From NCBI GenBank assembly GCA_937863225.1, contig CALMEI010000040.1, positions 62,001-126,000 of the forward strand: a DNA stretch of 64,000 nucleotides. The letters are read 5' to 3'. The notes under the pieces are model-generated. The model searched no databases, was not told the DNA's origin, and was given only the letters and a program-made list of their open reading frames with translations. Position numbers and translations under genes: made by a program. The stretch comes from an uncultured Polaromonas sp. (GTDB lineage: Bacteria > Pseudomonadota > Gammaproteobacteria > Burkholderiales > Burkholderiaceae_C). Shown piece by piece: positions 37,762 to 47,663 of the stretch. Position 1 is the stretch's first letter. Each line of letters opens with the position of its first letter.

Positions 37762-38748
37762 TTACTTAGCAACAAAACCACTGTCTTTGATGATTTTGGT
37801 CCAGACTTGGGTGTAGGCGCGTTCGCGTTTGCCTAACTCTTGGTGTGGCATGAATTCAACTGTCAGACCCATTGCTGTCAGTTTCTCTTTCACATCGGGC
37901 ATGGCAATGGCTTTGGAAACGGCTGCCTGCAATTTTTCAATCGTTGCCAAGGGCGTACCAGTAGGTGCGAAGATGCCATAGTAGGGAACATCTTCAAAGC
38001 CAGCCAAACCCAATTCTGCAAACGTCGGCACATCAGGCAATGCGGCTTGGCGTTGTTTACCCAAAACAGCGACCACTCGAATTTTGCCGGCTTTGTGGCT
38101 TTCAATGAAATCTGGCACAGATGCCACACCGGCTGCAATTTGGTTGCCTAACATGTCTGCCATCATGGGTGCGCTGCCACGGTAAGGCAGTGGCTGCAAA
38201 TCAAAATTATTTTTCTTACCGATGATGGTGACTAAAAATTCCGGAATTGATGCTGGTGCAGGCACACCCACTGCGCTTTTGCCAGCACCATTGGCCCGCA
38301 CCCATGCCACATAGTCTTGATAGGTTTTGGCAGGTGTGCCACCCGATACGGCAAAAGCGTTGACAAAGGTGGCGAAGCCAGCAACAGGAACAAAATCTTT
38401 GGCAGAATCAAATCCCGGTGTTTTAACCACTTGCGGCAAGATACTGATGGTGTGATCGTGCGTTAAAAACAATGTCAAGCCGTCTGGTGCTGCCGCTTTT
38501 AATGCCTGTGCCGCCAATTGCCCACCAGCACCTGCTTTGTTTTCGACAACCACAGTTGTACCCAGTTGATCTTTTAATTTATCCGCCAAGATACGCGCAA
38601 TGGCATCGGTACCGCCACCAGGTGGAAAGCCCACCAACAATTTAACCGTTGATTGCGCGTAAGTACCGCTGAATGCAGTTAAACCTACTGTCAATAGTGC
38701 AATTTTTGAAATCTTGCACATTCGCATGAATATTTGAGTTGAGCGCAT
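37762..38748 (-). CDS. Bug/TctC-family periplasmic solute-binding protein
   Basis: A receptor of about 328 residues: signal peptide ending SGTYAQ, then STVKLLVGFPPGGGTDAIAR and VVENKAGAGGQLAAQ, the Bug signature. The ATG at 38748 is chosen; the longer frame runs into the folC promoter region. No transporter membrane subunits are adjacent. It is divergent from folC, with no obvious functional link. Ligand unknown, probably a carboxylate. Confidence 0.87.
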   Translation of the reverse strand: MRSTQIFMRMCKISKIALLTVGLTAFSGTYAQSTVKLLVGFPPGGGTDAIARILADKLKDQLGTTVVVENKAGAGGQLAAQALKAAAPDGLTLFLTHDHTISILPQVVKTPGFDSAKDFVPVAGFATFVNAFAVSGGTPAKTYQDYVAWVRANGAGKSAVGVPAPASIPEFLVTIIGKKNNFDLQPLPYRGSAPMMADMLGNQIAAGVASVPDFIESHKAGKIRVVAVLGKQRQAALPDVPTFAELGLAGFEDVPYYGIFAPTGTPLATIEKLQAAVSKAIAMPDVKEKLTAMGLTVEFMPHQELGKRERAYTQVWTKIIKDSGFVAK

Positions 38749-38797
38749 GGTGTTATTCTCCAAAAAATAATGGTAAGGCCAGAAGACTCCCATTGTA

Positions 38798-40180
38798 ATG
38801 AACGAAAATACATGTATGACTGAAACAACGCCTTTGATGCCCCCCACCAGCCACAGCAGCCTAGCCCAATGGCTAAATTATTGCGAACAATTGCATCACC
38901 AACCGATTGACATGGGCTTGTCCCGCGTGCGTGAAGTGGCTCAGCGCATGGGATTGCATTTCAAATGCCCTGTCATCACCGTGGCTGGAACCAATGGCAA
39001 AGGCTCAACCTGCGCCATGTGCGAGTCCATTTTGAGCCAAGCTGGGTACCAAACTGGTGTTTTCACATCCCCGCATTTGGTGCATTTTGAAGAGCGTTTG
39101 CGCATTGGTGGCGTTGCTGTGGATGCCAAAACCCTCATCGCAGGATTTGTCGCCGTTGAAGCAGCAAGGGTCAGCGACACGGGTGACGATTTTGATGATG
39201 TCACCCTCACTTATTTTGAATTCACTACTTTGGCTATTTTGCATGTGATGTCCGAAGCCAAGCTGGATGTCGCCATTTTGGAAGTGGGTTTGGGAGGCAG
39301 GCTGGATGCGGTCAATATCATTGATGCCGATTGCGCCATCATCACCAGCATTGATTTAGACCACATGGAGTATCTGGGAGATAGTCGCGAAAAAATCGGT
39401 TTTGAAAAGGCCGGCATCATGCGCACCGGGGCCATCGCTGTGGTGAGTGATCCGGTGCCACCCAATAGCGTGGTGACATATGCCAATGCCATTGGCACCG
39501 ATTTGTGGCTGGTGGGGCGCGATTTCAGCGTCGAGGGCGACCCATTGCAATGGGCTTGGTCTGGACGCGGCAAACGGTATGCTGGTCTGGCATATCCTGC
39601 CCTGCGCGGCGCCAACCAATTGGTCAATGCCGCAGGTGTGTTGGCGGCACTCACGGCATTGCGTGATCTATTGCCCATCACCTCACAGGCGGTTCGCAAC
39701 GGATTGGCTTTTGTCAATTTACCCGGTCGCTTCCAAATCATCCCTGGTGAACCCACATTGGTACTGGATGTCGCACACAACCCACACGCGGTCGCTACTT
39801 TGGTCTTGAATTTGGATGCCATGGGCTATTCACCCTGCACCCATGCTGTGTTTGGCGTTATGGTGGACAAAGACATAGCGCAAATGTTGACCCGGATGAA
39901 TCCTTTGGTTGACAAATGGTATTTCACAGATTTACCCACGACACGAGCAGCTACGGCCGCGCAATTGCATGAAATTTGGCACGCTATCGACATTCGACGC
40001 AAAGATTCACAAACTGTGCGACATGGCTCGTGCTTTGCAAGCCCTGCACTGGCACTGCAAGCAGCCATGAGTGATGCACAGCCCACTGATAGAATCGTCG
40101 TATTTGGATCATTCTTTACAGTCGGGGGCGTACTAGAAAATGGTGTGCCAAAATTACCTGCTAAACACGCCAAAATTTGA
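38798..40180 (+). CDS. folC: Dihydrofolate synthase / folylpolyglutamate synthase
   Basis: A 460-residue Mur-ligase-type enzyme that adds glutamate to dihydropteroate and to tetrahydrofolate. The P-loop is VAGTNGKGSTCAM; YQTGVFTSPHL, EVGLGGRLDAVNI and LDVAHNPHA are hallmark motifs. Start at 38798 or 38816. It opens the folC - SPOR - cvpA - purF - metZ string, which joins folate, purine and methionine metabolism in many Betaproteobacteria; the SPOR gene begins 26 bp after its stop. Confidence 0.96.
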   Translation: MNENTCMTETTPLMPPTSHSSLAQWLNYCEQLHHQPIDMGLSRVREVAQRMGLHFKCPVITVAGTNGKGSTCAMCESILSQAGYQTGVFTSPHLVHFEERLRIGGVAVDAKTLIAGFVAVEAARVSDTGDDFDDVTLTYFEFTTLAILHVMSEAKLDVAILEVGLGGRLDAVNIIDADCAIITSIDLDHMEYLGDSREKIGFEKAGIMRTGAIAVVSDPVPPNSVVTYANAIGTDLWLVGRDFSVEGDPLQWAWSGRGKRYAGLAYPALRGANQLVNAAGVLAALTALRDLLPITSQAVRNGLAFVNLPGRFQIIPGEPTLVLDVAHNPHAVATLVLNLDAMGYSPCTHAVFGVMVDKDIAQMLTRMNPLVDKWYFTDLPTTRAATAAQLHEIWHAIDIRRKDSQTVRHGSCFASPALALQAAMSDAQPTDRIVVFGSFFTVGGVLENGVPKLPAKHAKI

Positions 40181-40206
40181 CCCCCATTATTGAGACGCAT
40201 TTTCCT

Positions 40207-41076
40207 ATGGCTTTGTTTCATACCCGCAACAGTACCGACAACAAATCGGAACCCGCTAACCGAAAAAAATCAGCGTCCGTCGATACGGTAGAAACTCTGC
40301 GCACCCGAGCACGGCAACGTTTGATTGGCTCTGCCCTTTTGCTGCTGGCCGGCATCATCACATTCACATTGCTATTTGATAGCAAACCCAGACCTATTCC
40401 CACTGACATAGAAATCATCATCCCTGATAAAGACAAGGTAGCGCCTATCAGTGCACCCACACAAACACCAGCGCAAGCTCCGGCACCAACCAGCGCACAA
40501 GCAAGCTCACCACCTGGCACACACTCAACGACGAGCAACGCAATTGCAGAACCAGTGACTGCCACAAGCAGCGTAAAACCAACTGACTCCAATTCAGCGG
40601 GAGCAAAAACAGTTCAAGCATCGTCAAGTTTGGATGCGAAAGAAGAATTGATAACGTCCAAACCTGTTGTGAAAGCTGAACCCAAGGCTGCCGTGAAAGT
40701 TGAGCCAAAAACTGAATCCAAAACCACCAACAAGGCCAATGCAAAAACCAATGCTGACGACGGCGCCAAAGCCAAAGCCATTTTGGAAGGCAAAGATCCC
40801 CAAAAAACCCCACCCAGCAACTCTGGCAACAATGCCGCATCAGGAACTGATCGGTACATCGTTCAAGTAGGCGCTTTCGCCGATGCTGCCAAAGCCCGCG
40901 ATGTGCGCCAAAAAGTAGAAAGAGCTGGACTAAAGACGTATACCCACGTTGCCAAAACACCCGAAGGCACGCGCACACGCGTGCGTGTAGGTCCATTTGC
41001 CAGCCGTGCTGAAGCAGACAAAGCCGCTGAAAAGATTAAAAAACTCGACTTACCTGCAGCCATCCTGACACTGTAG
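40207..41076 (+). CDS. SPOR-domain cell division protein (DedD/FtsN-like)
   Basis: A 289-residue bitopic inner-membrane protein. A basic cytoplasmic N-terminus (residues 1-40) precedes one membrane helix (IGSALLLLAGIITFTLLF), then a low-complexity periplasmic linker rich in Ala, Pro, Ser, Thr and Lys, and a C-terminal SPOR domain (DRYIVQVGAFADAAKARDVR, VRVGPFASRAEADKAAEKIK) that binds denuded septal peptidoglycan. The ATG at 40207 is preferred. Its place between folC and cvpA corresponds to dedD in E. coli. Confidence 0.92.
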   Translation: MALFHTRNSTDNKSEPANRKKSASVDTVETLRTRARQRLIGSALLLLAGIITFTLLFDSKPRPIPTDIEIIIPDKDKVAPISAPTQTPAQAPAPTSAQASSPPGTHSTTSNAIAEPVTATSSVKPTDSNSAGAKTVQASSSLDAKEELITSKPVVKAEPKAAVKVEPKTESKTTNKANAKTNADDGAKAKAILEGKDPQKTPPSNSGNNAASGTDRYIVQVGAFADAAKARDVRQKVERAGLKTYTHVAKTPEGTRTRVRVGPFASRAEADKAAEKIKKLDLPAAILTL

Positions 41077-41112
41077 GTTATATGCAAGCTACCACATGAC
41101 ACATTCAACCAC

Positions 41113-41598
41113 ATGACCTACTTAGACTGGACACTGATAGTCGTTTTGGGCATCTCTTTTGCGATTGGTGCATGGCGCGGCTTGGTATTTGAAGTCTTAT
41201 CTGTGTTTGTATGGATTGCAGCTTTTCTGACTGCGCAATGGTTTGCCTCTGACTTAGCTGCAAAATTACCTTTGACCGATGTCGCCCCCGTACTGCGGCA
41301 TTTGATCGCTTTTGTTTTAATTTTTATCACTGTTGCTTTTGTCGCTGGTTTGATTATCAGTTTGATTAAAAAATTAATCAGTGCTGTAGGCTTGCGCCCT
41401 GTTGATCGCAGCCTTGGCGCCATATTTGGATTATTCAGAGGCGTGATTTTGCTTTTGGCTCTGACCGTGGTGGTACACATGACGCAATTGCGCACGCACC
41501 CAGACTGGCAAGCATCCACTGGAGCTGGCATGTTGACGACCACGTTGCAAAAAATGAAGCCTTTGTTACCACAACAATTTGGCGCATATTTGCCATGA
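41113..41598 (+). CDS. cvpA: CvpA family inner membrane protein
   Basis: A 161-residue protein with four predicted membrane helices, starting MTYLDWTLIVVLGISFAIGA. RGLVFEVLSVFVWIAAF and VDRSLGAIFGLFRGVILLLA are typical. CvpA was named for colicin V production and is linked to envelope tolerance; it precedes purF here as in E. coli. Confidence 0.93.
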   Translation: MTYLDWTLIVVLGISFAIGAWRGLVFEVLSVFVWIAAFLTAQWFASDLAAKLPLTDVAPVLRHLIAFVLIFITVAFVAGLIISLIKKLISAVGLRPVDRSLGAIFGLFRGVILLLALTVVVHMTQLRTHPDWQASTGAGMLTTTLQKMKPLLPQQFGAYLP

Positions 41599-41641
41599 AA
41601 CTCTTAACCTTGAAATTTGAAATTTTCTCCCCCAAGCTCAA

Positions 41642-41655
41642 CACTCAATTGAGTG
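41642..41655. promoter_or_regulatory. 14-bp perfect palindrome upstream of purF
   Basis: CACTCAATTGAGTG is a perfect dyad 26 bp upstream of the purF ATG in the cvpA-purF gap. It does not resemble the E. coli PurR box. It may be an operator or the base of a leader hairpin; function unknown. Confidence 0.3.
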
Positions 41656-41680
41656 ATGCTTTAACCATGTTCGGAACTTT

Positions 41681-43222
41681 ATGTGTGGAATAGTTGGCGT
41701 CGTCAGTAACGCGCCTGTGAATCAACTGGTCTATGACGCTTTGCTGCTGTTACAGCACCGCGGGCAAGACGCTGCCGGTATTGCTACGCAACAAGATCGT
41801 AAGTTCTTCATGCACAAAGCCAAGGGCATGGTCAAAGATGTGTTCCGCACACGCAATATGCGTTCATTGCCTGGTCACTGCGGCTTGGGTCAAGTGCGTT
41901 ACCCCACCGCCGGCAATGCGTACAGCGAAGAAGAGGCACAACCGTTTTATGTCAATGCGCCATATGGCTTGGTCTTGGTTCACAATGGTAATTTAACCAA
42001 CGCCCATGCCTTAAAAACTGAGCTGTTTGTGACCGACCACAGGCACATCAACACCGAGAGTGATTCAGAAGTACTGCTCAATGTTTTAGCGCACGAACTA
42101 GACAAAGCCACGCGTGGCAACACATTGACACCCAGCGATGTATTTGCAGCAGTAGCACGCGTTCATGAACGCGTACGGGGTTCTTATGCCGTCATTGCTT
42201 TGATCGCTGGGCATGGTCTTTTGGCATTTCGCGACCCCTTTGGCATTCGACCAATGTGTTATGGAAAATCAAATTCCAGCGGTATCAATTCAGTGATGTT
42301 TGCCAGCGAATCTGTCGCCCTCGAAGGTACAGGGCATAACTTTGAACGCAATTTGAATCCAGGTGAAGCTGTTTTTGTGGATTTAGATGGAAACTTGCAA
42401 GCACAACAATGCGCCAAAAATCCAGTGCTCAACCCATGCATATTTGAGTACGTCTATTTGGCTAGACCCGATTCAGTCATGGATGGCATTTCAGTCTACC
42501 AAGCGCGTTTAAATTTAGGCGAAACGTTGGCTAAGCGTGTTATCTCCACCGTTCCGCCCAGTGATATTGACGTGGTGATACCGATACCAGAATCGAGTCG
42601 TCCCAGTGCGGCACAACTCGCTCACTTATTGGGCTTACCGTACCGCGAAGGGTTTGTGAAAAACCGTTATGTGGGACGCACCTTTATCATGCCAGGGCAA
42701 GCGGTGCGGAAAAAATCTGTCCGGCAAAAACTCAACGCCATTGCCAGTGAATTCAAAGGTCGCAATGTGCTATTGGTGGACGACTCCATCGTGCGCGGCA
42801 CGACTTCAAAAGAAATTGTGCAAATGGCGCGCGATGCTGGTGCAAACAAAGTGTACATGGCCAGTGCAGCACCGCCTGTGCGTTTTCCGAATGTCTACGG
42901 CATTGACATGCCGACGGCTGACGAATTGGTGGCGCACAACAGAAGCATTGAAGAAATTCGCGATTTCATTGGCTGCGATGCCTTGATTTACCAAGATGTC
43001 GACGCCATGAAGTCCGCTATCTTCAGGCTCGCGCCCGCTGGCGATGCTGTGCAACCAATTATTTCAGGATTTGATGCCTCATGTTTTGATGGCATCTACG
43101 TGACGGGGGATATCAATAGCGATGACATCGCACGATTGAACGGCAACCGCTTGGCAAGCAACAAAACAAGCGAAGGCGATGAAGACAGTTCACGTTTGGC
43201 GCTTCCCAACTTGAGCGAATAG
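41681..43222 (+). CDS. purF: Amidophosphoribosyltransferase
   Basis: A 513-residue enzyme catalysing the first committed step of purine synthesis, moving glutamine amide nitrogen onto PRPP. The class II amidotransferase nucleophile is Cys2 (MCGIVGVV), with LQHRGQDAAGIAT nearby. The PRPP-binding motif NVLLVDDSIVRGTTSKEI lies in the C-terminal half. Full length. The cytoplasmic product enters the de novo pathway; metZ follows after 20 bp. Confidence 0.97.
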   Translation: MCGIVGVVSNAPVNQLVYDALLLLQHRGQDAAGIATQQDRKFFMHKAKGMVKDVFRTRNMRSLPGHCGLGQVRYPTAGNAYSEEEAQPFYVNAPYGLVLVHNGNLTNAHALKTELFVTDHRHINTESDSEVLLNVLAHELDKATRGNTLTPSDVFAAVARVHERVRGSYAVIALIAGHGLLAFRDPFGIRPMCYGKSNSSGINSVMFASESVALEGTGHNFERNLNPGEAVFVDLDGNLQAQQCAKNPVLNPCIFEYVYLARPDSVMDGISVYQARLNLGETLAKRVISTVPPSDIDVVIPIPESSRPSAAQLAHLLGLPYREGFVKNRYVGRTFIMPGQAVRKKSVRQKLNAIASEFKGRNVLLVDDSIVRGTTSKEIVQMARDAGANKVYMASAAPPVRFPNVYGIDMPTADELVAHNRSIEEIRDFIGCDALIYQDVDAMKSAIFRLAPAGDAVQPIISGFDASCFDGIYVTGDINSDDIARLNGNRLASNKTSEGDEDSSRLALPNLSE

Positions 43223-43242
43223 ATTGCACTGAGGGACAAGCT

Positions 43243-44457
43243 GTGACGAAAAAAACTTTACCCCAAAATTTACACCCAGATACTATGGCTGTGCGCATGG
43301 CATTACCTCCCAGCCAGTACGGAGAAAATTCTGAGGCACTTTATCTGACCAGTGGATACATTCAATCCAGTGCAGAAAGTGCGGCACTTCGATTTGCAGG
43401 CGAAGAAGAAGGTTACACCTATGGACGCAGCAGCAACCCCACGGTGACCAGTTTTGAAATGCGCTTGGCAGCGATGGAAGGTACAGAAGCTGCCATGGCG
43501 ACATCATCGGGCATGGCCGCCATCATGCTGATGATGTTCAGCCTGTTGAAATCAGGTGACCACGTGATTATTTCGCAGTCCATGTTTGGCTCCACCATCA
43601 AATTGATCGGCACAGAGTTTGCGCGCTTTGGCGTTGAATCGAGCGTGGTTCCACAAACCGATTTATCAGCTTGGCAAGCAGCCATTAAAAGCAACACCAA
43701 AATTTTATTTGCCGAAACACCCACCAACCCATTAACAGAGGTGTGCGATATCGCAGCCTTAGCTGATATGGCACACAAGGCTGGCGCTTGGCTGGCTGTT
43801 GATAATTGTTTTGCCACGCCCGCTCTGCAAAAACCTGCTTTATTGGGTGCCGACATCATCATGCATTCAGGTACCAAATACCTGGATGGTCAAGGTCGCG
43901 TCATGGCGGGTGCATTGTGTGCAAATAGCACCTTGGTCAATGATAAATTTTTACCAGTCATGAAAAACAGCGGCATGATTTTATCGCCCTTTAATGCTTG
44001 GGTGGTTCTTAAAGGTTTGGAAACGCTGGGCATTCGCATGCAAGCGCAAAGCAAGCAAGCACTGGATATAGCGCAATGGTTAGAAAAGCAACCCAGTGTC
44101 GCCAGTGTGCATTACCCAGGCTTACCAAGTCATCCACAGCACACATTGGCAATGAAGCAAATGAGCGGTGTGGGTGGTGCATTGTTATCGTTTGATCTGA
44201 AAGCTGACAACCCAACACAAGCACGTGAACGCGCTTTTCATGTACTCAACAACATGCAAATGCTATCCCTGTGCACGAATTTGGGCGACACCAAAAGTCT
44301 GCTCACGCACCCAGCCAGTACTTCGCATGGCAAACTGTCTGAAGCACAGCGTCAAGCTGCAGGCATAGGACAAGGATTGATTCGCATGGCGGTGGGTTTG
44401 GAACACACCGACGACATGAAAACAGATTTGCTACGCGGCTTAAACACTTTGAAATAA
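43243..44457 (+). CDS. metZ: O-succinylhomoserine sulfhydrylase
   Basis: A 404-residue PLP enzyme of the Cys/Met metabolism family that makes homocysteine from an O-acylhomoserine and sulfide. Motifs: YTYGRSSNPTVTSFEMRLAA, the ATSSGMAAI phosphate-binding loop, ETPTNPLTEVCDI, and the PLP lysine in MHSGTKYLDGQGR. The start is GTG at 43243. It lies downstream of purF, a common betaproteobacterial order. Confidence 0.94.
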   Translation: MTKKTLPQNLHPDTMAVRMALPPSQYGENSEALYLTSGYIQSSAESAALRFAGEEEGYTYGRSSNPTVTSFEMRLAAMEGTEAAMATSSGMAAIMLMMFSLLKSGDHVIISQSMFGSTIKLIGTEFARFGVESSVVPQTDLSAWQAAIKSNTKILFAETPTNPLTEVCDIAALADMAHKAGAWLAVDNCFATPALQKPALLGADIIMHSGTKYLDGQGRVMAGALCANSTLVNDKFLPVMKNSGMILSPFNAWVVLKGLETLGIRMQAQSKQALDIAQWLEKQPSVASVHYPGLPSHPQHTLAMKQMSGVGGALLSFDLKADNPTQARERAFHVLNNMQMLSLCTNLGDTKSLLTHPASTSHGKLSEAQRQAAGIGQGLIRMAVGLEHTDDMKTDLLRGLNTLK

Positions 44458-44472
44458 CTTTGTATTGATTGC

Positions 44473-45891
44473 ATGACTGCCACGACACCCACATCACAAA
44501 CTCGCACCCGATTCGCGCCTTCACCTACCGGATTCATCCACTTGGGCAATATCCGTTCTGCCCTCTATCCGTGGGCATTTGCCCGTGCCACTGGCGGCAA
44601 GTTTATTTTGCGCATTGAAGATACTGATTTAGAACGGTCTAGCCAAGAGGCTGTTGATGTGATTTTGCAAAGCATGGCATGGTTGAAATTGGATTATGAC
44701 GAAGGCCCGTTCTACCAAATGCAACGCATGGACCGCTACAAAGAAGTCTTAGCCGGTTTGCTGGCAAACGGACATGTTTACCCGTGTTACATGAGTGTGG
44801 CCGAGCTGGATGATTTGCGCGAGAAACAAATGGCAGCCAAAGAGAAACCTCGCTATGACGGTACTTGGCGACCAGAACCAGGAAAAACTTTGCCACCAGT
44901 GCCAGCAGGTGTAGAACCCGTTTTGCGATTTAAAAACCCGCAATCGGGTTCTGTCATTTGGGAAGACAAAGTCAAAGGTCGCATTGAAATCAGCAACGAT
45001 GAGTTGGACGATTTGGTCATTGCCCGTCCAGCGCCATTGGGGCAAGTCGGCACACCCACATACAATTTTTGCGTGGTGGTGGACGATATGGATATGGCTA
45101 TCACCCATGTGATTCGCGGCGATGACCATGTGAACAACACACCGCGACAAATCAACATTTTCAAAGCTTTGGGCAAAGAGGCTCCTGTCTATGCACATCT
45201 GCCCACTGTGTTGAACGAGCAAGGCGAAAAAATGAGCAAACGTGCAGGCGCAAAACCCGTCACGCAGTTTGCAGAAGATGGCTATTTGCCTGATGCGGTG
45301 GTGAACTATTTGGCACGCTTAGGCTGGAGCCATGGCGATGACGAAATCTTCAGCCGCGCCCAATTGATCGCATGGTTCAACCTGGACCACTTGGGTAAAA
45401 GCGCAGCGCAATTTGACGAAACCAAGCTGCGGTGGGTCAACGCTCAACACATCAAAGCCATGCCCGATGATGAACTTGCACCCTTGGTGGCACGACAATT
45501 GAGTCAGCGCGGCATCATGGCAGATGAGCGATTGGTGGCCATCTGTGCCTTGTTCAAAGACCGCTGCGACACCACGGTCGCATTGGCCGATTGGGCCGCC
45601 AAGTTTTATGCTGATATCAAGGTCAAACCTGAAGACGCAGCGCAACACCTGACCGATGCCATCAAGCCAGCTTTGCAAACATTGAGCAACAAACTCACAC
45701 ACTGTGATTGGGACAAAGCTGCGATTGCCAACGTCATCAAAGAGGTACTGGCAGAACACGCCCTGAAAATGCCACATTTGGCCATGCCTACACGTGTTTT
45801 ACTCATGGGAACCCCCCAAACGCCGTCTTTGGATGCCGTCATTTCATTGTTTTCTAAAGATGAAGCTTTGAAGCGATTGAAAAGTGTCTGA
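44473..45891 (+). CDS. gltX: Glutamyl-tRNA synthetase
   Basis: A 472-residue class I synthetase. The HIGH motif appears as FIHLGN in [18 protein letters not shown], and KMSKR in [29 protein letters not shown] and [18 protein letters not shown] are conserved. The cytoplasmic enzyme charges tRNA-Glu, whose gene lies 173 bp downstream. A tRNA promoter is embedded in its last codons. Confidence 0.97.
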   Translation: MTATTPTSQTRTRFAPSPTGFIHLGNIRSALYPWAFARATGGKFILRIEDTDLERSSQEAVDVILQSMAWLKLDYDEGPFYQMQRMDRYKEVLAGLLANGHVYPCYMSVAELDDLREKQMAAKEKPRYDGTWRPEPGKTLPPVPAGVEPVLRFKNPQSGSVIWEDKVKGRIEISNDELDDLVIARPAPLGQVGTPTYNFCVVVDDMDMAITHVIRGDDHVNNTPRQINIFKALGKEAPVYAHLPTVLNEQGEKMSKRAGAKPVTQFAEDGYLPDAVVNYLARLGWSHGDDEIFSRAQLIAWFNLDHLGKSAAQFDETKLRWVNAQHIKAMPDDELAPLVARQLSQRGIMADERLVAICALFKDRCDTTVALADWAAKFYADIKVKPEDAAQHLTDAIKPALQTLSNKLTHCDWDKAAIANVIKEVLAEHALKMPHLAMPTRVLLMGTPQTPSLDAVISLFSKDEALKRLKSV

Positions 45892-45906
45892 TTTTCGGGC
45901 TATAAT
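45877..45906 (+). promoter_or_regulatory. Strong sigma-70-type promoter for the tRNA cluster
   Basis: TTGAAA (45877-45882) and a perfect TATAAT (45901-45906) are 18 bp apart, so the -35 element lies within the final gltX codons. The expected start site is about 20 bp before the first tRNA. Confidence 0.75.
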
Positions 45907-45931
45907 TCAAGGCTCTGAAGTTTGCAAGACT

Positions 45932-46007
<76 letters not shown>

Positions 46008-46064
46008 GATATTTCATGCAAGCTGAAGAGAATAATGCGAAGATTACGGAAGTTCCAAGGTTTT

Positions 46065-46140
46065 GACCCCATCGTCTAGAGGCCTAGGACATCACCCTTT
46101 CACGGTGAGTACCGGGGTTCGAATCCCCGTGGGGTCGCCA
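46065..46140 (+). tRNA. tRNA-Glu (anticodon TTC)
   Basis: Seventy-six nt with encoded CCA. The acceptor ends GACCCCA/TGGGGTC pair, and the anticodon loop CTTTCAC between CACC and GGTG gives TTC. It is the substrate of the GltX enzyme encoded just upstream. Confidence 0.97.
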
Positions 46141-46223
46141 AGTTTTGTTGCACTTGGTTTGTGAGTTGAGCGAAGCACATCATGTGCCAAGTTGAACAAA
46201 CAAGCAAACGCAACAACCACTGC

Positions 46224-46300
46224 GGAGTGGTAGTTCAGTTGGTTAGAATACCGGCCTGTCACGCCGGGGGTCGCGGGTTCGAGTCCCGTCTACTCCGCCA
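46224..46300 (+). tRNA. tRNA-Asp (anticodon GTC)
   Basis: Seventy-seven nt with encoded CCA. GGAGTGG pairs with CTACTCC with one G-T; the CCGGCCTGTCACGCCGG arm gives anticodon GTC. Last tRNA of the cluster. Confidence 0.97.
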
Positions 46301-46310
46301 CTAAATTAAA

Positions 46311-46343
46311 AGCCTCGTTATTCAGCGAATAACGAGGCTTTTT
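46311..46343 (+). terminator. Intrinsic terminator after tRNA-Asp
   Basis: AGCCTCGTTATTC and GAATAACGAGGCT form a perfect 13-bp stem around AGC, followed by a T-run (and preceded by A's, so it may also act on the convergent gene). Confidence 0.93.
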
Positions 46344-46366
46344 GCTATTCAGCTGAAGTATCAAGT

Positions 46367-46858
46367 TTATTTACAGTCTCCAATACGTCGAATCTCCATC
46401 ACATTGCTTGACTTGGTGTTGAATTCTGGGCTTTGCATGGTAGTTTTACTGGTGTGTATTTGAACATCCCCTTTTTGTTCTAAAGTGGCAATGCTGTTCA
46501 TCTTCATACCTTGTCCGGAACATGACTGCGTGTATTTCACGATATTACCTTGCTTACTGAAGTCGGTGATGGTGCATTTGAATCCCGTATCTTTTTGACC
46601 GGTCATAAACTGACGACCTTCGTCAATGTCTTTTTGCGTGACGCAATGACGCATGGTTTTAGTAGGCATTTTCATGGTTCCCATGCCTGGCATGCCGCTC
46701 ATTTCAGTTGTCATTTTGTATTCAAACATCCCAGGCTTAGGACCCGATGCTTTGGACCATGCATCGTAAGCCGGGTTTCCCGTTTGTGCATTTGCGACGC
46801 CAATCGCTAAAACACCTATGGCAAGACAGGCAATGATTTTGTTCAGTTTGCTTTGCAT
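46367..46858 (-). CDS. DUF3617 family secreted protein
   Basis: A small periplasmic protein of about 163 residues with a signal peptide ending GVANAQ. The family pattern is seen in PKPGMFEYKMTTEMSGMPG, HCVTQKDIDEG, and the scattered cysteines (Cys in RHCVT, FKCTI, QSCSG, GDCK) that probably form disulfides. The N-terminal mature region is Met-rich. Function of DUF3617 is unknown. Start set at 46858; an upstream frame would add a non-signal N-terminus. It converges on the tRNA cluster. Confidence 0.82.
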   Translation of the reverse strand: MQSKLNKIIACLAIGVLAIGVANAQTGNPAYDAWSKASGPKPGMFEYKMTTEMSGMPGMGTMKMPTKTMRHCVTQKDIDEGRQFMTGQKDTGFKCTITDFSKQGNIVKYTQSCSGQGMKMNSIATLEQKGDVQIHTSKTTMQSPEFNTKSSNVMEIRRIGDCK

Positions 46859-46958
46859 ATGCTCTCCAAAAGAATTTAAATATAAATTTACTTTCACACT
46901 TTGTTTATTTGACTGATTTGATAACCGCATATCCATATTGCCATATCGGTAATGGTGT

Positions 46959-47639
46959 TTAAGTCAATGCCATTCGCAAAAACTTCGAAATATCGGCAAT
47001 CTCACGCGGGTGCACGCTGTGCGGCATGGCATAGGTGTGCCATTCAACTGCGTACCCTAAACTTGCCAAGGCATCGCGAGACATTTCGGCACGGTTGATT
47101 TGCACCACAGGGTCTTGCGTGCCGTGCGCCATGAATATGGGTGTGTTGGCATTGGCTGCACTGCGCTCGTCGGCCAATGTGCTGGCCAAAGGCAAATAAC
47201 CGGACAAAGCCATGATGCCGGCCAATTTGGCTGGATGGCGCAAACCCGTGTGCAAAGCCATGGCGCAACCCTGTGAGAAACCCGCGATCACGATTTTGGA
47301 TGGGTCAATGCCACGTGCCACTTCGTTTGCCATCAGCGCCTCTATGTGCTGCTGCGATTGGGCAATGCCAGCCGCATCTTCCCGCCGCACGGCACCCGGT
47401 CCCAGCTCAGTGCCAAAAATGTCGTACCACGCAGGCATGACGTAACCGCCGTTGATGGTGACGGGCATAACAGGTGCATGTGGAAACACGAACCGAATGG
47501 CGGGGCAGCCTGCCAAATCCAGCTCTGGCACGATGGCGGCAAAGTCGTCACCACTGGCACCCAAGCCATGCATCCAAATGATGGCGGCTGTGGGGTTGGG
47601 GGCGGATTCAATTTCAATGCGTTCGAGTAATGTGGTCAT
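46959..47639 (-). CDS. Carboxylesterase (phospholipase/carboxylesterase family)
   Basis: A 226-residue alpha/beta hydrolase of the YpfH/EstB type. The catalytic serine is in AGFSQGCAM, the aspartate in HGTQDPVV, and the histidine in MPHSVHPREI. WMHGLGASGDDFAAIVPEL forms the oxyanion region. Such cytoplasmic esterases hydrolyse short-chain esters. It sits between the DUF3617 gene and ftsY on the same strand, 24 bp from the ftsY stop. Confidence 0.92.
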   Translation of the reverse strand: MTTLLERIEIESAPNPTAAIIWMHGLGASGDDFAAIVPELDLAGCPAIRFVFPHAPVMPVTINGGYVMPAWYDIFGTELGPGAVRREDAAGIAQSQQHIEALMANEVARGIDPSKIVIAGFSQGCAMALHTGLRHPAKLAGIMALSGYLPLASTLADERSAANANTPIFMAHGTQDPVVQINRAEMSRDALASLGYAVEWHTYAMPHSVHPREIADISKFLRMALT

Positions 47640-47663
47640 GATGATGATGTAAATTTAAATGAT

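Noticed and set aside
40440..40800. Possible tandem repeat in the SPOR protein linker
   Set aside because: The Ala/Pro/Lys/Glu-rich segment is low complexity without a fixed period; usual for such linkers.
40448..40996. Minus-strand frame of 182 codons rich in Trp, Leu and Cys
   Set aside because: It is the antisense of the low-complexity SPOR protein linker, where the biased composition keeps other frames open.
41642..41655. PurR operator upstream of purF
   Set aside because: The palindrome CACTCAATTGAGTG does not match the ACGCAAACGTTTGCGT-type box; kept only as an unassigned dyad.
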